This document shows, piece by piece, positions 17,456 through 26,450 of a DNA stretch of 44,567 bases. A program made the translations under genes and the position numbers. The stretch's first letter is position 1; each line of letters starts with the position of its first letter. The DNA comes from Stieleria sedimenti (lineage in GTDB: Bacteria; Planctomycetota; Planctomycetia; Pirellulales; Pirellulaceae): positions 1 to 44,567 of the forward strand of contig NZ_JANZKV010000095.1 in assembly GCF_025060895.1 (NCBI RefSeq), written 5' to 3'. Under the pieces are notes generated by a model. That model saw nothing but the letters and a program-made list of their open reading frames with translations. It had not been told where the DNA came from and made no database searches.

Positions 17456-17885
17456 GAATGAGCGAAAGAGGGTCTGACGCCTGTTTCACGACGCATCCGG
17501 CGTGCCAATCGCACGGCAGTCGGCCACCGCTCGATCCAAACCCCGTGAAACACGCTGCGAAACCGTCCGCTCCGGGTCGCAGATCAGGCAACGAACAGAA
17601 ATCAACGCGACGTCAAAACGAGCACACCTGACATCAATTTGAGTCAGCGGCGTGAGACGGCCGCCCGCCGGGCAAGAACAGAATCGGGAGGGTCAAAAGA
17701 GGGGTTGGTCGGGGCGATCCTCCCCAGGTCGTCCTACTCCACACCCATTTTTTGACCAGCAAATTTTTTGACCAGCATCTCGCAGGCGGCGGCCGGAGTC
17801 AGGTGCCCGTCGTTTCACCGATCGCCCCGGCCGATCCGACACCGGACTCACAATACGACTCGACGACATGCTCGCATCATAGCGG
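17456..17885. other. Intergenic region with a 16-bp tandem repeat
   Basis: About 430 bases with no supported gene. ATTTTTTGACCAGCA occurs at 17747-17761 and again at 17763-17777, a period of 16. A 9-bp inverted repeat (17482-17490 with 17544-17552) lies in the promoter zone of the small - strand gene. No convincing -10/-35 pair was found. Confidence 0.6.
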
Positions 17886-18641
17886 TCAAGCCTCAACGTT
17901 GCGCCCGCTTATCGACGACGAGGGAACAACGACCTGCGGGACAACTTCTTCATCCAAGCGATCGTAAGATGAAATCATTCGAACGACCAAATCCCGGCCC
18001 TCGACCACCGCACGAGCATCCGGCAGGGTAGGCAGGAATTCGCCGAGCACACGGATTGCTTCATCGGTGTTGCGACGCACCCGTCGATCGGTTGCCGACG
18101 CCAGCGGAAGCGCCGCATGAATCACCGCGTCGTCGTCGGGATCAAGAAAAAACACCACGCCGTAATGAATGAAGGGGTATCCGGCCACGAACTGTTCGGT
18201 CAAGTGATGCAGTGTCGTCCCCTGAGACGACATCTCCTGGACCTGATCAGCGATGGATGCCGCCGCTAAATCCGCTGGCGGCGCGTAGGGGTTGACGTCT
18301 TGATTCGGCACACGCGACTGGCGATTCGCCTCGACGGTCGCGGTACCGCAAGTCACCGCTTCCACCATCAGAAATCGTTCGTTGACCTGCCCGACCTTGC
18401 CATCACCGAGCCACTCAAACGGCGACTTCCATTGCCCGGTCCACGCCGAATAAAGATATTGCACACCGAGCAGCGCCATGATGATTGCAGATGCAAAGTA
18501 GATCCAATTCTCAGCACCGTCGAGCACTTGAAAAAACGCAACGGCGATGAAGATCACGCCGAGTAACGCGGCGGCCACACGAAAAGGCAGACGTGTTCTC
18601 CTAACACGTCCCTCGATGAAATGTCCCTGCTCGTTCGTCAT
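17886..18641 (-). CDS. Membrane-anchored protein of unknown function
   Basis: A 251-residue protein when started at ATG 18641; an upstream ATG in the same frame adds 85 residues of low-complexity basic sequence with no homology-like features and was rejected. Two transmembrane helices lie near residues 22-38 (VAAALLGVIFIAVAFF) and 47-66 (IYFASAIIMALLGVQYLY), forming a short hairpin in the membrane. A Pro-rich linker (NPYAPPADLA, typical of planctomycete membrane proteins) follows near 115-125. The C-terminal half, with FIHYGVVFFLDPDDDAVIHAALPLA, is soluble and of no known family. It is transcribed away from the next gene, leaving a 272-base divergent region. Confidence 0.75.
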   Translation of the reverse strand: MTNEQGHFIEGRVRRTRLPFRVAAALLGVIFIAVAFFQVLDGAENWIYFASAIIMALLGVQYLYSAWTGQWKSPFEWLGDGKVGQVNERFLMVEAVTCGTATVEANRQSRVPNQDVNPYAPPADLAAASIADQVQEMSSQGTTLHHLTEQFVAGYPFIHYGVVFFLDPDDDAVIHAALPLASATDRRVRRNTDEAIRVLGEFLPTLPDARAVVEGRDLVVRMISSYDRLDEEVVPQVVVPSSSISGRNVEA

Positions 18642-18913
18642 CGGCGGTGGTGCAATCCCGCGACGTTGTCGTCGAACTCTAGGATCATCGGTCGAACCGG
18701 CGGGAGAGTGGTTGGGAAGCGGGCAGGCCATTGGGCGAGATCGCGTGGACGAGAGCCCTATTCTCACCGGCCGGACCGCGCCGGTCAACGATCGCCCGGG
18801 CAGACAATCCTGGGCGGCAAGCTGAAAAAACTTGACTTCCGCGACAAAGGCTGAGACATTAGACAAATCATCTAATTTCGACCAGCCGATGCGCAACAGG
18901 AGAGCCCCCCACG
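18642..18913. promoter_or_regulatory. Divergent intergenic region with a possible -35 box
   Basis: TTGACT at 18832-18837 could be a -35 box for the + strand gene at 18914, but the best -10 candidates (GACATT or ACATTA near 18855-18861) are poor. No clear promoter for the - strand gene is visible. Confidence 0.3.
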
Positions 18914-19744
18914 ATGGCCCGCCGCCCTACGCCATTCCGCACCGCAATCGCTGCACTGCTTCTGTTGGGGAGCGCCGCCGGTTCCATCGCTCAGCAACCC
19001 CCGCAGAAGAAACCCGACATCATCCGAGACCGCTTTGCGGAGCTGGCCGACCGGATTGCGATCGCACCGGCCGGGCGTTCACAGGATGCGTTCACACGTC
19101 ACCCCCGACCCGCACTCAGCTGGAGCAACCCCGAGCGACAGACCCCCGCGGGCGCCATGTACCTGTGGACCGCGGCGGGCCGCCCGCAGGCCGCGCTTTG
19201 CCTGTACCCCAGCGGCGAACAGGTCATCGATCTGGAATTTCAATCGCTCAGCGAACAGGCCCTGACCGCGGACAGCAACGATCAATTGATGTGGCAGCCC
19301 GCGGAACCAGGCATTCAGTGGAAGCCGATCGAAAAAGCCCCGCGTCCGGCTCGATCCGCGTTCCTGCGGCTGCGACAGATGCGAGTCCTGGCACGCGAGT
19401 TTTCTTCCAGACTGGTACCTCCCAACAAGAACCCGATCGAACTCCGTTTGCTCGACACCCCCGTTTACCGCTACGAACTCGACGAAAAGGCGGCAGCCAG
19501 CACCGGCCAACCCAATGTCGAACTGATCGACGGGGCGGTGTTCACGTTCGTCCAGGGAACCGATCCGGAAGTCCTCGTTCTGATCGAAGCCTACCACGAG
19601 GGCGACGGGCAAGCCTGGCGATACGCCCTGGCCCGAATGAGCGTCGTGCCGACACAGGTGCGGCGCGCCGACTCGCTCGTCTGGGAAACCAACTGGGCGA
19701 TTCAGCGGCCCCATACGCCGTATTACGTCTACAAATCATTTTAA
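18914..19744 (+). CDS. Secreted protein of unknown function
   Basis: A 276-residue exported protein. The signal peptide spans about residues 1-27 (core AIAALLLLGSAAG, cleaved near SIAQQP). The rest looks like a single alpha/beta domain with YLWTAAGRPQAALCLYPSGE near 80, VYRYELDEKAA near 180 and WETNWAIQRPHTPYYVYKSF at the end. I recognise this as a type of protein seen in planctomycete genomes but cannot give a function. AGGAG at 18899-18903, ten bases before the ATG, supports the start. It is 177 bases upstream of the large gene cluster, whose own promoter lies in that gap, so it is probably a separate transcript. Confidence 0.8.
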   Translation: MARRPTPFRTAIAALLLLGSAAGSIAQQPPQKKPDIIRDRFAELADRIAIAPAGRSQDAFTRHPRPALSWSNPERQTPAGAMYLWTAAGRPQAALCLYPSGEQVIDLEFQSLSEQALTADSNDQLMWQPAEPGIQWKPIEKAPRPARSAFLRLRQMRVLAREFSSRLVPPNKNPIELRLLDTPVYRYELDEKAAASTGQPNVELIDGAVFTFVQGTDPEVLVLIEAYHEGDGQAWRYALARMSVVPTQVRRADSLVWETNWAIQRPHTPYYVYKSF

Positions 19745-19748
19745 TCCG

Positions 19749-19821
19749 AGTGCTCCGTCAACTTTTAGGTTTAGGGTGCCCTGAAAAGAGCAACCCAAAC
19801 TTCAAATCTGGACAGAGCACT
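19749..19821. other. Long-range inverted repeat upstream of the cluster promoter
   Basis: AGTGCTCCGTC (19749-19759) and GACAGAGCACT (19811-19821) are reverse complements with one mismatch, 51 bases apart. It lies just after one gene and just before the -35 box. It could be a read-through barrier or a regulator site; no T-run follows. Confidence 0.35.
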
Positions 19822-19829
19822 GGTTGCGC

Positions 19830-19858
19830 TTGACCGAAATAGACGGCCTGTCTATACT
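19830..19858 (+). promoter_or_regulatory. Sigma70-like promoter of the twelve-gene cluster
   Basis: TTGACC (19830-19835), a 17-base spacer, then TATACT (19853-19858): five of six matches to each consensus box at optimal spacing. It lies 63 bases before the ATG at 19922, and is the best promoter match I found in the window. Confidence 0.65.
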
Positions 19859-19921
19859 GATCGTTCGCAAGCCAGCCGCGACGCCGGCACGATTGCACAC
19901 CACGGGTGAAAAGGCACTTCG

Positions 19922-21442
19922 ATGAGCAAGCCAGTCGTACTCTTGATGCTATTGACGGTCGCCGTCGTCGCCCGAACCGGGACTGCGTTGGCGGACTCCC
20001 AGGGCGACACGCTCTCGCAATGGATGGACCAGCGGGGAGAACAGCTCTGGGGCAGGCCGCCGGCCCCGTGCAGCGATCTGACGTTTGTCCGACGCGTCTA
20101 CCTGGATCTGGTCGGCCGCGTACCGAGCGTATCGGAGATCCGCGACTTCCGGGCACTCGGTGAAGACCGTCGCGAGCTGCTGGTGAATGAATTGGTGTTC
20201 GGCGAGGGACCACGACGCGACACCTACACGCGGCTCTCGGCATCCAGTTTGGCGAGACATTGGCGTCGCGTGTTGATTTCACCGGGCACGGTCGTCAACG
20301 GTTCGGTGCAAGCCCTGGAGACCTGGTTGGCCGACGCGTTTCGCGAAGGAAAGCCGTACGACGAAATGATGCGTGAGATCACTCAGATTCAATCGCCCGA
20401 TTCCGCCGGCGGGTACTACCGCTTGGTCGGGGGCACGCCGGAAACCTATGCCGGCAATCTATCGCGGGTGATGCTGGGTGTTCGTCTGGATTGCGCGCAA
20501 TGTCATGACCATCCCTTCACCGACTGGAAGCAACACGACTTTTGGGGTTTGGCGGCGTTTTACAGCGACATCAACGGTTCGATCGACACCCCCGACGGAT
20601 CGCAGTCGACGGGAAAGAGCGGCGAGATCCGATTCGAAGGTGAGACGTACCGGGCGAAGGTGTTGTGGGAAGACACGGCGTTGGACGACGCCACACGTGC
20701 GTCGCGTGTCCGTCTGGCTCGCTGGATGACGTCACCGCAGAATCCGAATTTTGCGGCGACGGCGGTCAATCGCTTTTGGCAATTGCTGGTCGGCCGTGGA
20801 CTGTACGCCGATATCGAAAATCTGGACTTGGCGAACGAAGACGAACGGGCATTTCTGGATGATCTGGGTCAAAAATTCGCCGAGGACGGATTTCATGTGC
20901 AGCGATTGATTGCGGCAATCTGTAAAACGAACTGGTATGCCGCACGTGCGATGTCGGAAACGGATTCGGACCCGACGTTCCGCCGGGAATTGAAAGTCAT
21001 CAGTCCCGAACAGGTTTTTGATTCACTCGAACAGTCGCTTCATTTACCGATCAGCCGGATTGATCCTGCGGCGCCGCGCTGGACCGGTGCCCGCGCCCAG
21101 ATGGTCAACCGACTGGGCGAAGCGATCGGTGAAACACCGGAAGACTATGCGTCAGGCATCCCGCAAGCGTTGATGATGATGAACGGTCCGGTCACTTCGG
21201 AGGCGATCGATTTGGACCGCAGCCGATTGCTACGTGCGGTTGTCGAGTCGCCGTTTTTCGATGAGGACCAACGAATCGAAACGCTCTATTTGGCCGTGCT
21301 GACACGTGAGCCCTCCGAGGCCGAAAAACAATCACTGACCGAGTACTTGGACAACAAGCCGGACGAAACGACGCGCCGCAAAGCGTTCGGCGACATCTTG
21401 TGGGCGCTCCTGAACAGCCCGGAGTTTGTGCTATGTCGATGA
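19922..21442 (+). CDS. DUF1549/DUF1553 protein without N-terminal PSD1 domain
   Basis: A 506-residue exported protein (signal peptide about 1-25, core VVLLMLLTVAVVA, cleaved near ALADSQ). It lacks the PSD1 cytochrome domain found in the larger relatives here. DUF1549 covers about 30-260 with FVRRVYLDLVGRVPSVSEIR and one CxxCH motif (CAQCHDHPF, near 191-195). DUF1553 covers about 260-500, with NFAATAVNRFWQLLVGRG near 280 and a C-terminal ALLNSPEFVLCR. The gene is the first of the cluster and follows the strong promoter by 63 bases. Its last nine bases overlap the start of the DUF1501 gene. This short DUF1549-DUF1501 pairing is common in Planctomycetota; whether the CxxCH binds heme here is not known. 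Confidence 0.92.
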   Translation: MSKPVVLLMLLTVAVVARTGTALADSQGDTLSQWMDQRGEQLWGRPPAPCSDLTFVRRVYLDLVGRVPSVSEIRDFRALGEDRRELLVNELVFGEGPRRDTYTRLSASSLARHWRRVLISPGTVVNGSVQALETWLADAFREGKPYDEMMREITQIQSPDSAGGYYRLVGGTPETYAGNLSRVMLGVRLDCAQCHDHPFTDWKQHDFWGLAAFYSDINGSIDTPDGSQSTGKSGEIRFEGETYRAKVLWEDTALDDATRASRVRLARWMTSPQNPNFAATAVNRFWQLLVGRGLYADIENLDLANEDERAFLDDLGQKFAEDGFHVQRLIAAICKTNWYAARAMSETDSDPTFRRELKVISPEQVFDSLEQSLHLPISRIDPAAPRWTGARAQMVNRLGEAIGETPEDYASGIPQALMMMNGPVTSEAIDLDRSRLLRAVVESPFFDEDQRIETLYLAVLTREPSEAEKQSLTEYLDNKPDETTRRKAFGDILWALLNSPEFVLCR

Positions 21443-22743
21443 CACGATCCTTCGAAACGTTTTCGCGACGTGATTTGTTTCGCATCGCCGCCGCGTCCTT
21501 GGGCGGGATCAGTTGTTCGCCATGGCTACCCAAACTGGCCAGGGCGGCCGGAACCAAGCGCCCACCCAAGGCCTGCATCTTGTTGTGGATGGCCGGCGGA
21601 CCGAGTCAAATGGAGACGTTGGATCCGAAACCCGGGCACCGCAACGGCGGTCCGACTCAGGCGATTTCCACCGCCGTGCCGGGGATCGAGCTGAGCCAGA
21701 ACTTGCCCGGATTGGCCTCCCAGATGAAGGACGTCGCGCTGGTGCGTTCGATGAAGACCCGCGAGGGGGATCACGGCCGGGCGACACAGTTGATGATGAC
21801 CGGTTATCGGCCGATGGGCGGCATGACCGATTATCCGGTGTTGGGGTCGTTGATCTCGCATCGACTCAAACCAGCCGATTCGCCGCTGCCCGGCTTCGTC
21901 TCGATCGCACCCTTTCGATTCGGCAACCTGGGATCCGGCTTCTTGGGTCCGGACCATTCTCCGCTGGTCGTCTCGGGTGCCAGCAACGACCCCAATACCC
22001 GAGCCAATTTGACGGTGGAAAACCTGGACGTCGCCGGCGGCAACCCCGACGCCCTGCTGGAGCGCCAAGGCTTACTGAACATGTTGCGCCAGGGTGCCCC
22101 CTCGTCGTCACCGGCCGCCATCAAGCACGCATCGGTTTATGACCAGGCGATGCGGATGGTGGAAACACGTGGCGAGGGGGCTTTTGAATTGGATGAAGAA
22201 CCGACCGAGTTGCGTGACGCCTACGGCCGCAATCGGTTCGGTCAGGGGTGCTTGCTGGCACGTCGGCTGGTCGAGCGCGGCGTGCCGTTCGTCGAAGTCT
22301 CGTTGGACGCCGCCGCACAGGGATCCTGGGATTCACATGTCGACAACTTCAGCGCGGTCAGTTCGATGTGCGAGGTCCTCGATCCGGCCTGGTCGACGCT
22401 GTTGACGGACCTGCGCGATCGCGGCCTACTCGATTCGACACTCGTCGTCTGGATGGGTGAATTCGGACGAACGCCGCAGATCAATCCCAACCGCGGCCGA
22501 GACCATTTCCCCGACGCCTGGAGCGTGGCGTTGGCCGGCGGATCGATCGCCGGCGGCCAGGTTTACGGCAAAACCTCGGCCGACGGGATGGAGGTCAGCG
22601 ACAATCCGGTCACCGCCAGCGATCTGTACGCCACCCTGCTGGAAGGGCTGGGCATCGATTCGGGCGGCGACAACGCGATGGGCAACCGACCGATCCCGCT
22701 GGTTGACGAAGGTGGAACGCCGATTCGGGAGCTGCTTGAATGA
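21433..22743 (+). CDS. DUF1501 family protein, cluster member
   Basis: A 436-residue DUF1501 protein with a twin-arginine leader (SRRDLFR near residues 10-16, then IAAASLGGIS). Landmarks: WMAGGPSQMETLDPKPG near 57-73, LARRLVERGVPFVEVSLD near 275, WMGEFGRTPQINPNRGRDHFPDAWSVALAGG near 340-370. ATG 21433 is chosen because GGAG (21421-21424) lies eight bases before it; ATG 21439 would give a 4-base overlap with the previous stop and is a fair alternative. The stop overlaps the next gene's ATG. The family is alkaline-phosphatase-like in fold, so a metal-dependent hydrolase acting on exported molecules is the best guess, without proof. Confidence 0.92.
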   Translation: MSMTRSFETFSRRDLFRIAAASLGGISCSPWLPKLARAAGTKRPPKACILLWMAGGPSQMETLDPKPGHRNGGPTQAISTAVPGIELSQNLPGLASQMKDVALVRSMKTREGDHGRATQLMMTGYRPMGGMTDYPVLGSLISHRLKPADSPLPGFVSIAPFRFGNLGSGFLGPDHSPLVVSGASNDPNTRANLTVENLDVAGGNPDALLERQGLLNMLRQGAPSSSPAAIKHASVYDQAMRMVETRGEGAFELDEEPTELRDAYGRNRFGQGCLLARRLVERGVPFVEVSLDAAAQGSWDSHVDNFSAVSSMCEVLDPAWSTLLTDLRDRGLLDSTLVVWMGEFGRTPQINPNRGRDHFPDAWSVALAGGSIAGGQVYGKTSADGMEVSDNPVTASDLYATLLEGLGIDSGGDNAMGNRPIPLVDEGGTPIRELLE

Positions 22744-24404
22744 AACAGACTCGATCCACTCGACGCGTGATTCATCGCCCTGCGCTGATGGCCGTCGCAC
22801 TGTTCACGATCGCACTGTTCACGATCGTGCTGCTCCCGATCGTTCCGACCGCCCAAACCGTTGCCCAAGTGGGCGCCGAATCAGGGCCGTCATCCGGCAT
22901 GCACGACATGTTGCTGTTGCTGCCCAACGGTCCGCTGCATTTGCGCGTCCAGATCACCCATCAGGGAAAATCATTGGAGCAAACGCGGCAAGACTACCTC
23001 GATCGTCTGGTCGCGACACTGGACACAGACATGGATGGCAAAGTCAGTCGCGAGGAAACGAGCAACCATCCGCTGTTCACCACGTCGCGACGGTTCGAAG
23101 GCAACAAGTTTCTCAGTTCGCTCCGCAGTCGCCGGCCCTTCACCGAGCGCGAGCTGGCCCTGGCGGTCGATCGAGCGGCCGGCCAATTGGTCACTTACCG
23201 TCAAAACAACTCGCTGGCGGAACAGGATTTGAGTGTTTTTAATGTACTGGACCAAGACCAGTCGGGATTGATCGACCGGCGCGAGATGCGGCTGGCCGCG
23301 GCCGGAATCGCCGAGCGCGACAGCGACTTTGACCAGTGCATCACGTTCGACGAGTTCCTCTCCGAATCGGTGGACGTGATGAACGGGGTGGTCGTCAATG
23401 CGATCGACCAGGAGCCACCCGGATCGGTGCACGCCGAATTGCTTCGCAATGCCGCCGAGCCGATTTTGCCGGCCCGCTTGGTCCGTCGCTATGATCGTGA
23501 TCGCGACGCGCACCTGACCGCCGACGAACTCGGCTGGAGCGGTCCACGAATCGCAGCGTTGGACGCCGACGACAATCAACGATTGAGCATGCAAGAGTTG
23601 TCAAGGATCACATCGGCAAAGCCCGATCTAACCCTGAGTGTCGACTTGAGTGACACCGGCGGCCAGGCAATGAAGGTGCTCGATCACCTCGACGATGGTT
23701 CGATCTCGGCCCGTGACGACCTGGTTCGTATCAAACGCGATTCGGTCAGTTTGGGGGTCAGCTATCGCTTTCGTGACCCGATGGCCGAAGCGATCAGCAA
23801 TGCGTCGGATGCCTTCAACGCGATCGATGTCGACGCCAACGGCTATTTGGATCGGGACGAAATCGTCGAACACCAGCGTTTCGAACGCTACCTGTTTGAC
23901 GCGATGGACAAAGACGGTGACGACCGTGTGTTTGCCGACGAAATGATGAGCTACGTCCAAGAGTACACCGAACCGGCATCGACATCGTGCCAAGTCACGC
24001 TGCTGGACACCGGCAACGGTTTCTTTCAACTGCTGGACGTCAACGCCGACGGCAGGATTTCGATTCGCGAGCTACGTCGCTGCGAACAGACGTTGATGGC
24101 GGTCGCGGGTGATCAACCCCAGATCAACCCGTCGCAAATGACCGCCTCGTACCGCATCGAAATCAAACGCGGCGGGGTCAGCCTATTCGGCCGCGTCGAT
24201 CGGCCGTTGGCCGAGACACCGGCCGCACTGTTGGCACCGCCGAGCGGCCCGATCTGGTTCCAGAAAATGGATCGCAACGGCGACGGCGACCTGACCTGGG
24301 ACGAATTCTTAGGACCACGTGATGTATTTCACCAACTGGATCAAGATCAGGATCACCTGATCGATAAAACCGAAGCCTCCAACGCAGACAAGCTAGCCGG
24401 ATGA
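22740..24404 (+). CDS. Secreted multi-EF-hand calcium-binding protein
   Basis: A 554-residue exported protein with about nine EF-hand-like loops: near residues 95 (DTDMDGKVSREE), 171 (DQDQSGLIDRRE), 252 (DRDRDAHLTADE), 275 (DADDNQRLSMQE), 363 (DVDANGYLDRDE), 390 (DKDGDDRVFADE), 434 (DVNADGRISIRE), 512 (DRNGDGDLTWDE) and 534 (DQDQDHLIDKTE). Most keep the Asp at positions 1 and 3 and a Glu at 12, so several should bind calcium. The signal peptide contains two exact 15-bp DNA repeats (ALFTI-ALFTI) and a diverged third. It starts in a 4-base overlap with DUF1501 and ends in a 4-base overlap with MoxR. It probably is a calcium-responsive scaffold for the upstream secreted pair. Confidence 0.92.
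   Translation: MKQTRSTRRVIHRPALMAVALFTIALFTIVLLPIVPTAQTVAQVGAESGPSSGMHDMLLLLPNGPLHLRVQITHQGKSLEQTRQDYLDRLVATLDTDMDGKVSREETSNHPLFTTSRRFEGNKFLSSLRSRRPFTERELALAVDRAAGQLVTYRQNNSLAEQDLSVFNVLDQDQSGLIDRREMRLAAAGIAERDSDFDQCITFDEFLSESVDVMNGVVVNAIDQEPPGSVHAELLRNAAEPILPARLVRRYDRDRDAHLTADELGWSGPRIAALDADDNQRLSMQELSRITSAKPDLTLSVDLSDTGGQAMKVLDHLDDGSISARDDLVRIKRDSVSLGVSYRFRDPMAEAISNASDAFNAIDVDANGYLDRDEIVEHQRFERYLFDAMDKDGDDRVFADEMMSYVQEYTEPASTSCQVTLLDTGNGFFQLLDVNADGRISIRELRRCEQTLMAVAGDQPQINPSQMTASYRIEIKRGGVSLFGRVDRPLAETPAALLAPPSGPIWFQKMDRNGDGDLTWDEFLGPRDVFHQLDQDQDHLIDKTEASNADKLAG
22797..22841 (+). repeat. 15-bp tandem repeat in the EF-hand gene's leader
   Basis: GCACTGTTCACGATC occurs exactly at 22797-22811 and 22812-22826; 22827-22841 is a diverged third copy. 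It duplicates part of the hydrophobic core of the signal peptide. Confidence 0.9.
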
Positions 24405-25495
24405 GTCGCACAACCGAAAATCCTTCCTCGCCCCAGTCATCCCAGACGCCGGCGTCCCAGACACAGCCTCCCAAAAACGGCCAACTGCTTGACCAGGTGG
24501 ACAAGCTGCGTGAATCCCGAAGGCGGCTTCGTGAAGAAGTCGGCAAAGTCATCGTGGGGCAACAAGACGTCGTCGATCTGTTGCTGTTGGGGTTGCTCTG
24601 CCGCGGCCATGTGTTGCTGCATGGGGTGCCGGGATTGGGCAAGACGCTGATGGCGCGGACCCTATCGTCGACCTTGGACCTAAAATTCAAACGCGTCCAG
24701 TTCACGCCCGACTTGATGCCATCGGACATCACGGGCACCGACGTGATTGAAGAACAGGAGGGCGGCGGCGGACACCGGCTAAAATTCGTCCCCGGTCCGA
24801 TTTTCACCAATTTCCTGTTGGCCGATGAAATCAACCGGACGCCGCCGAAGACGCAGGCGGCGTTGTTGCAGGCGATGCAGGAACACGAGGTTTCGATCGG
24901 CAACACGACCTATGAACTGGACCCTCCGTTTTTCGTCGTGGCCACGCAAAACCCGATCGAGATGGAAGGCACGTACCCGCTGCCGGAGGCCCAAGTCGAT
25001 CGATTCATGTTTAACATCCGCGTCCGCTATCCGACGATCCAGGAGGAAGCAGACATCATTCGCGGCACGACCGGGACAGACACGTTTGAGCCCTCGGCGG
25101 TCCTCTCTGCGGCCGACTTGTTGCAATTGCAAGAGATCGTCCGCAGCGTGCCGGTGTCCGACGACGTCATCATGTACGCGGCCCGACTGGTCGCGGCGAC
25201 ACGGCCGCGGTTGAGCGATCGCGGCGCGACCATGGTCGGAAATGAAGTCGAGATGGTGAGAAAGTACGTCACCTACGGCGCCAGCCCTCGAGCCGGCCAG
25301 GCATTGGTGTTGGCCGGCAAAGCGCGCGCGGTCTTGGAAGGCCGCTACCACGTCGATTTCGCCGACATCGCGGCACTGGCCCATCCGGTGCTGCGACACC
25401 GGTTGGTGCTGAACTTCCATGGCCGCGCCGACAACGTCGACTCCGATGACGTGATCGATGCGTTGCTCAAAGCGGTCAAGGAGGACGTCTCTTGA
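24401..25495 (+). CDS. MoxR-family AAA+ ATPase
   Basis: A 364-residue cytoplasmic AAA+ ATPase of the MoxR family, chaperone-like ATPases that act with vWA proteins in maturation of other proteins. Residues 1-27 are a Ser/Pro/Gln-rich extension. Walker A is G75-V-P-G-L-G-K-T82; Walker B is LLADEINR near 141-148; the sensor-1 region FVVATQNPIEMEGTYPLPEAQVDRF near 180-205 is typical of MoxR. The C-terminal lid includes GASPRAGQALVLAGKARA. Length is slightly above the usual 310-340 because of the N-terminal tail. It is flanked by 4-base overlaps on both sides and is followed by DUF58 and vWA genes, the usual MoxR partners. Confidence 0.96.
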   Translation: MSRTTENPSSPQSSQTPASQTQPPKNGQLLDQVDKLRESRRRLREEVGKVIVGQQDVVDLLLLGLLCRGHVLLHGVPGLGKTLMARTLSSTLDLKFKRVQFTPDLMPSDITGTDVIEEQEGGGGHRLKFVPGPIFTNFLLADEINRTPPKTQAALLQAMQEHEVSIGNTTYELDPPFFVVATQNPIEMEGTYPLPEAQVDRFMFNIRVRYPTIQEEADIIRGTTGTDTFEPSAVLSAADLLQLQEIVRSVPVSDDVIMYAARLVAATRPRLSDRGATMVGNEVEMVRKYVTYGASPRAGQALVLAGKARAVLEGRYHVDFADIAALAHPVLRHRLVLNFHGRADNVDSDDVIDALLKAVKEDVS

Positions 25496-26445
25496 TCGCC
25501 ACCTCCCAGCCAACGAAACGCTCCCAGTCGCAAACCGGCGGCCCACCCAATCAGCCCGATCAGCCCGATTGGCTCAAACCGGACGAACTGGCGCGACTCA
25601 GTTCGATCGAACTCCGCGCCCGCGGCGTGGTCGAAGGCTTTTTGCAGGGTTTACACCGCAGCCCGTTCATCGGCTACAGCGTCGAATTTTCCTCGCACCG
25701 CCGCTATGGCCCCGGCGATGACCTGCGGCACGTCAATTGGAAACTGTTTGCCCGCCAGCGAAAACTCTACGTCAAAGAGTTTGACGCCGAGACCAACCTG
25801 AATCTGTACTTGTTCGTCGACGCCAGCCGATCGATGCAGTGCAAGGTCGAGGGCGCGATGACCAAACATGAATACGCCGCGACCTTGGCCGCCGCGTTCG
25901 CCGCATTGGCGCTCAAACAGCGTGACGCGGTCGCTCTGGGGTTGTTCGATGACGGCGTCCGCCACTACCTGGATCCCTCGGCGAAACCGGGACGCTGGGA
26001 AGATTGCCTGAGCCTGTTGTCGACCCGTCCCGAATCCGACGTCACGGCATTGTCCAAGTCGCTCGAACAGGCCGCCGCATTGGCCCGCCACCGCGGCGTC
26101 GTCGTGATCCTCAGCGACCTCGTGGATGACGACGTCGAAGGCATCAAGAAAGGACTCCAGCAATTGCGCCACCGCGGACACGAGGTCATCGTGTTTCACT
26201 TGCTGGATCCCTTTGAACGCTATTTGGCCGAAAGCGGACGCTATCGCGTGTTGGACATGGAAGGCCCCGCCGAACTGACGACCAACATGGAAAGCGTTCG
26301 CGCGGATTACCTACAGAAGATCGAGCACTGGTGTGATCAGCTGGACGAAGCCTGTTTGCACCAGGGCGTTGACCGTATCGAGTTGACGACCGATCAGCCG
26401 CCGACCGCGGCGCTGGTCGATTATTTGGTGAAACGATCCAGCTGA
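25492..26445 (+). CDS. DUF58 domain protein (vWA-like MoxR partner)
   Basis: A 317-residue DUF58 protein. The start is TTG at 25492, in a TTGA overlap with MoxR's stop; AAGGAGG (25478-25484) lies seven bases before it, a strong ribosome-binding site for a rare start codon. Residues 1-27 are Gln/Pro-rich. The DUF58 signature GPGDDLRHVNWKLFARQRKL lies near 75-95, followed by a vWA fold beginning LYLFVDASRSM, a DxSxS-type metal-binding motif. No membrane helix is visible, so it is likely cytoplasmic and works with MoxR. It is followed by a 72-base gap holding an inverted repeat, the largest gap inside this part of the cluster. Confidence 0.95.
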   Translation: MIATSQPTKRSQSQTGGPPNQPDQPDWLKPDELARLSSIELRARGVVEGFLQGLHRSPFIGYSVEFSSHRRYGPGDDLRHVNWKLFARQRKLYVKEFDAETNLNLYLFVDASRSMQCKVEGAMTKHEYAATLAAAFAALALKQRDAVALGLFDDGVRHYLDPSAKPGRWEDCLSLLSTRPESDVTALSKSLEQAAALARHRGVVVILSDLVDDDVEGIKKGLQQLRHRGHEVIVFHLLDPFERYLAESGRYRVLDMEGPAELTTNMESVRADYLQKIEHWCDQLDEACLHQGVDRIELTTDQPPTAALVDYLVKRSS

Positions 26446-26450
26446 TGTTT

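Noticed and set aside
18642-18896. N-terminal extension of the - strand membrane protein
   Set aside because: The extra 85 residues are basic and low in structure, and ATG 18641 places the first membrane helix at a sensible distance.
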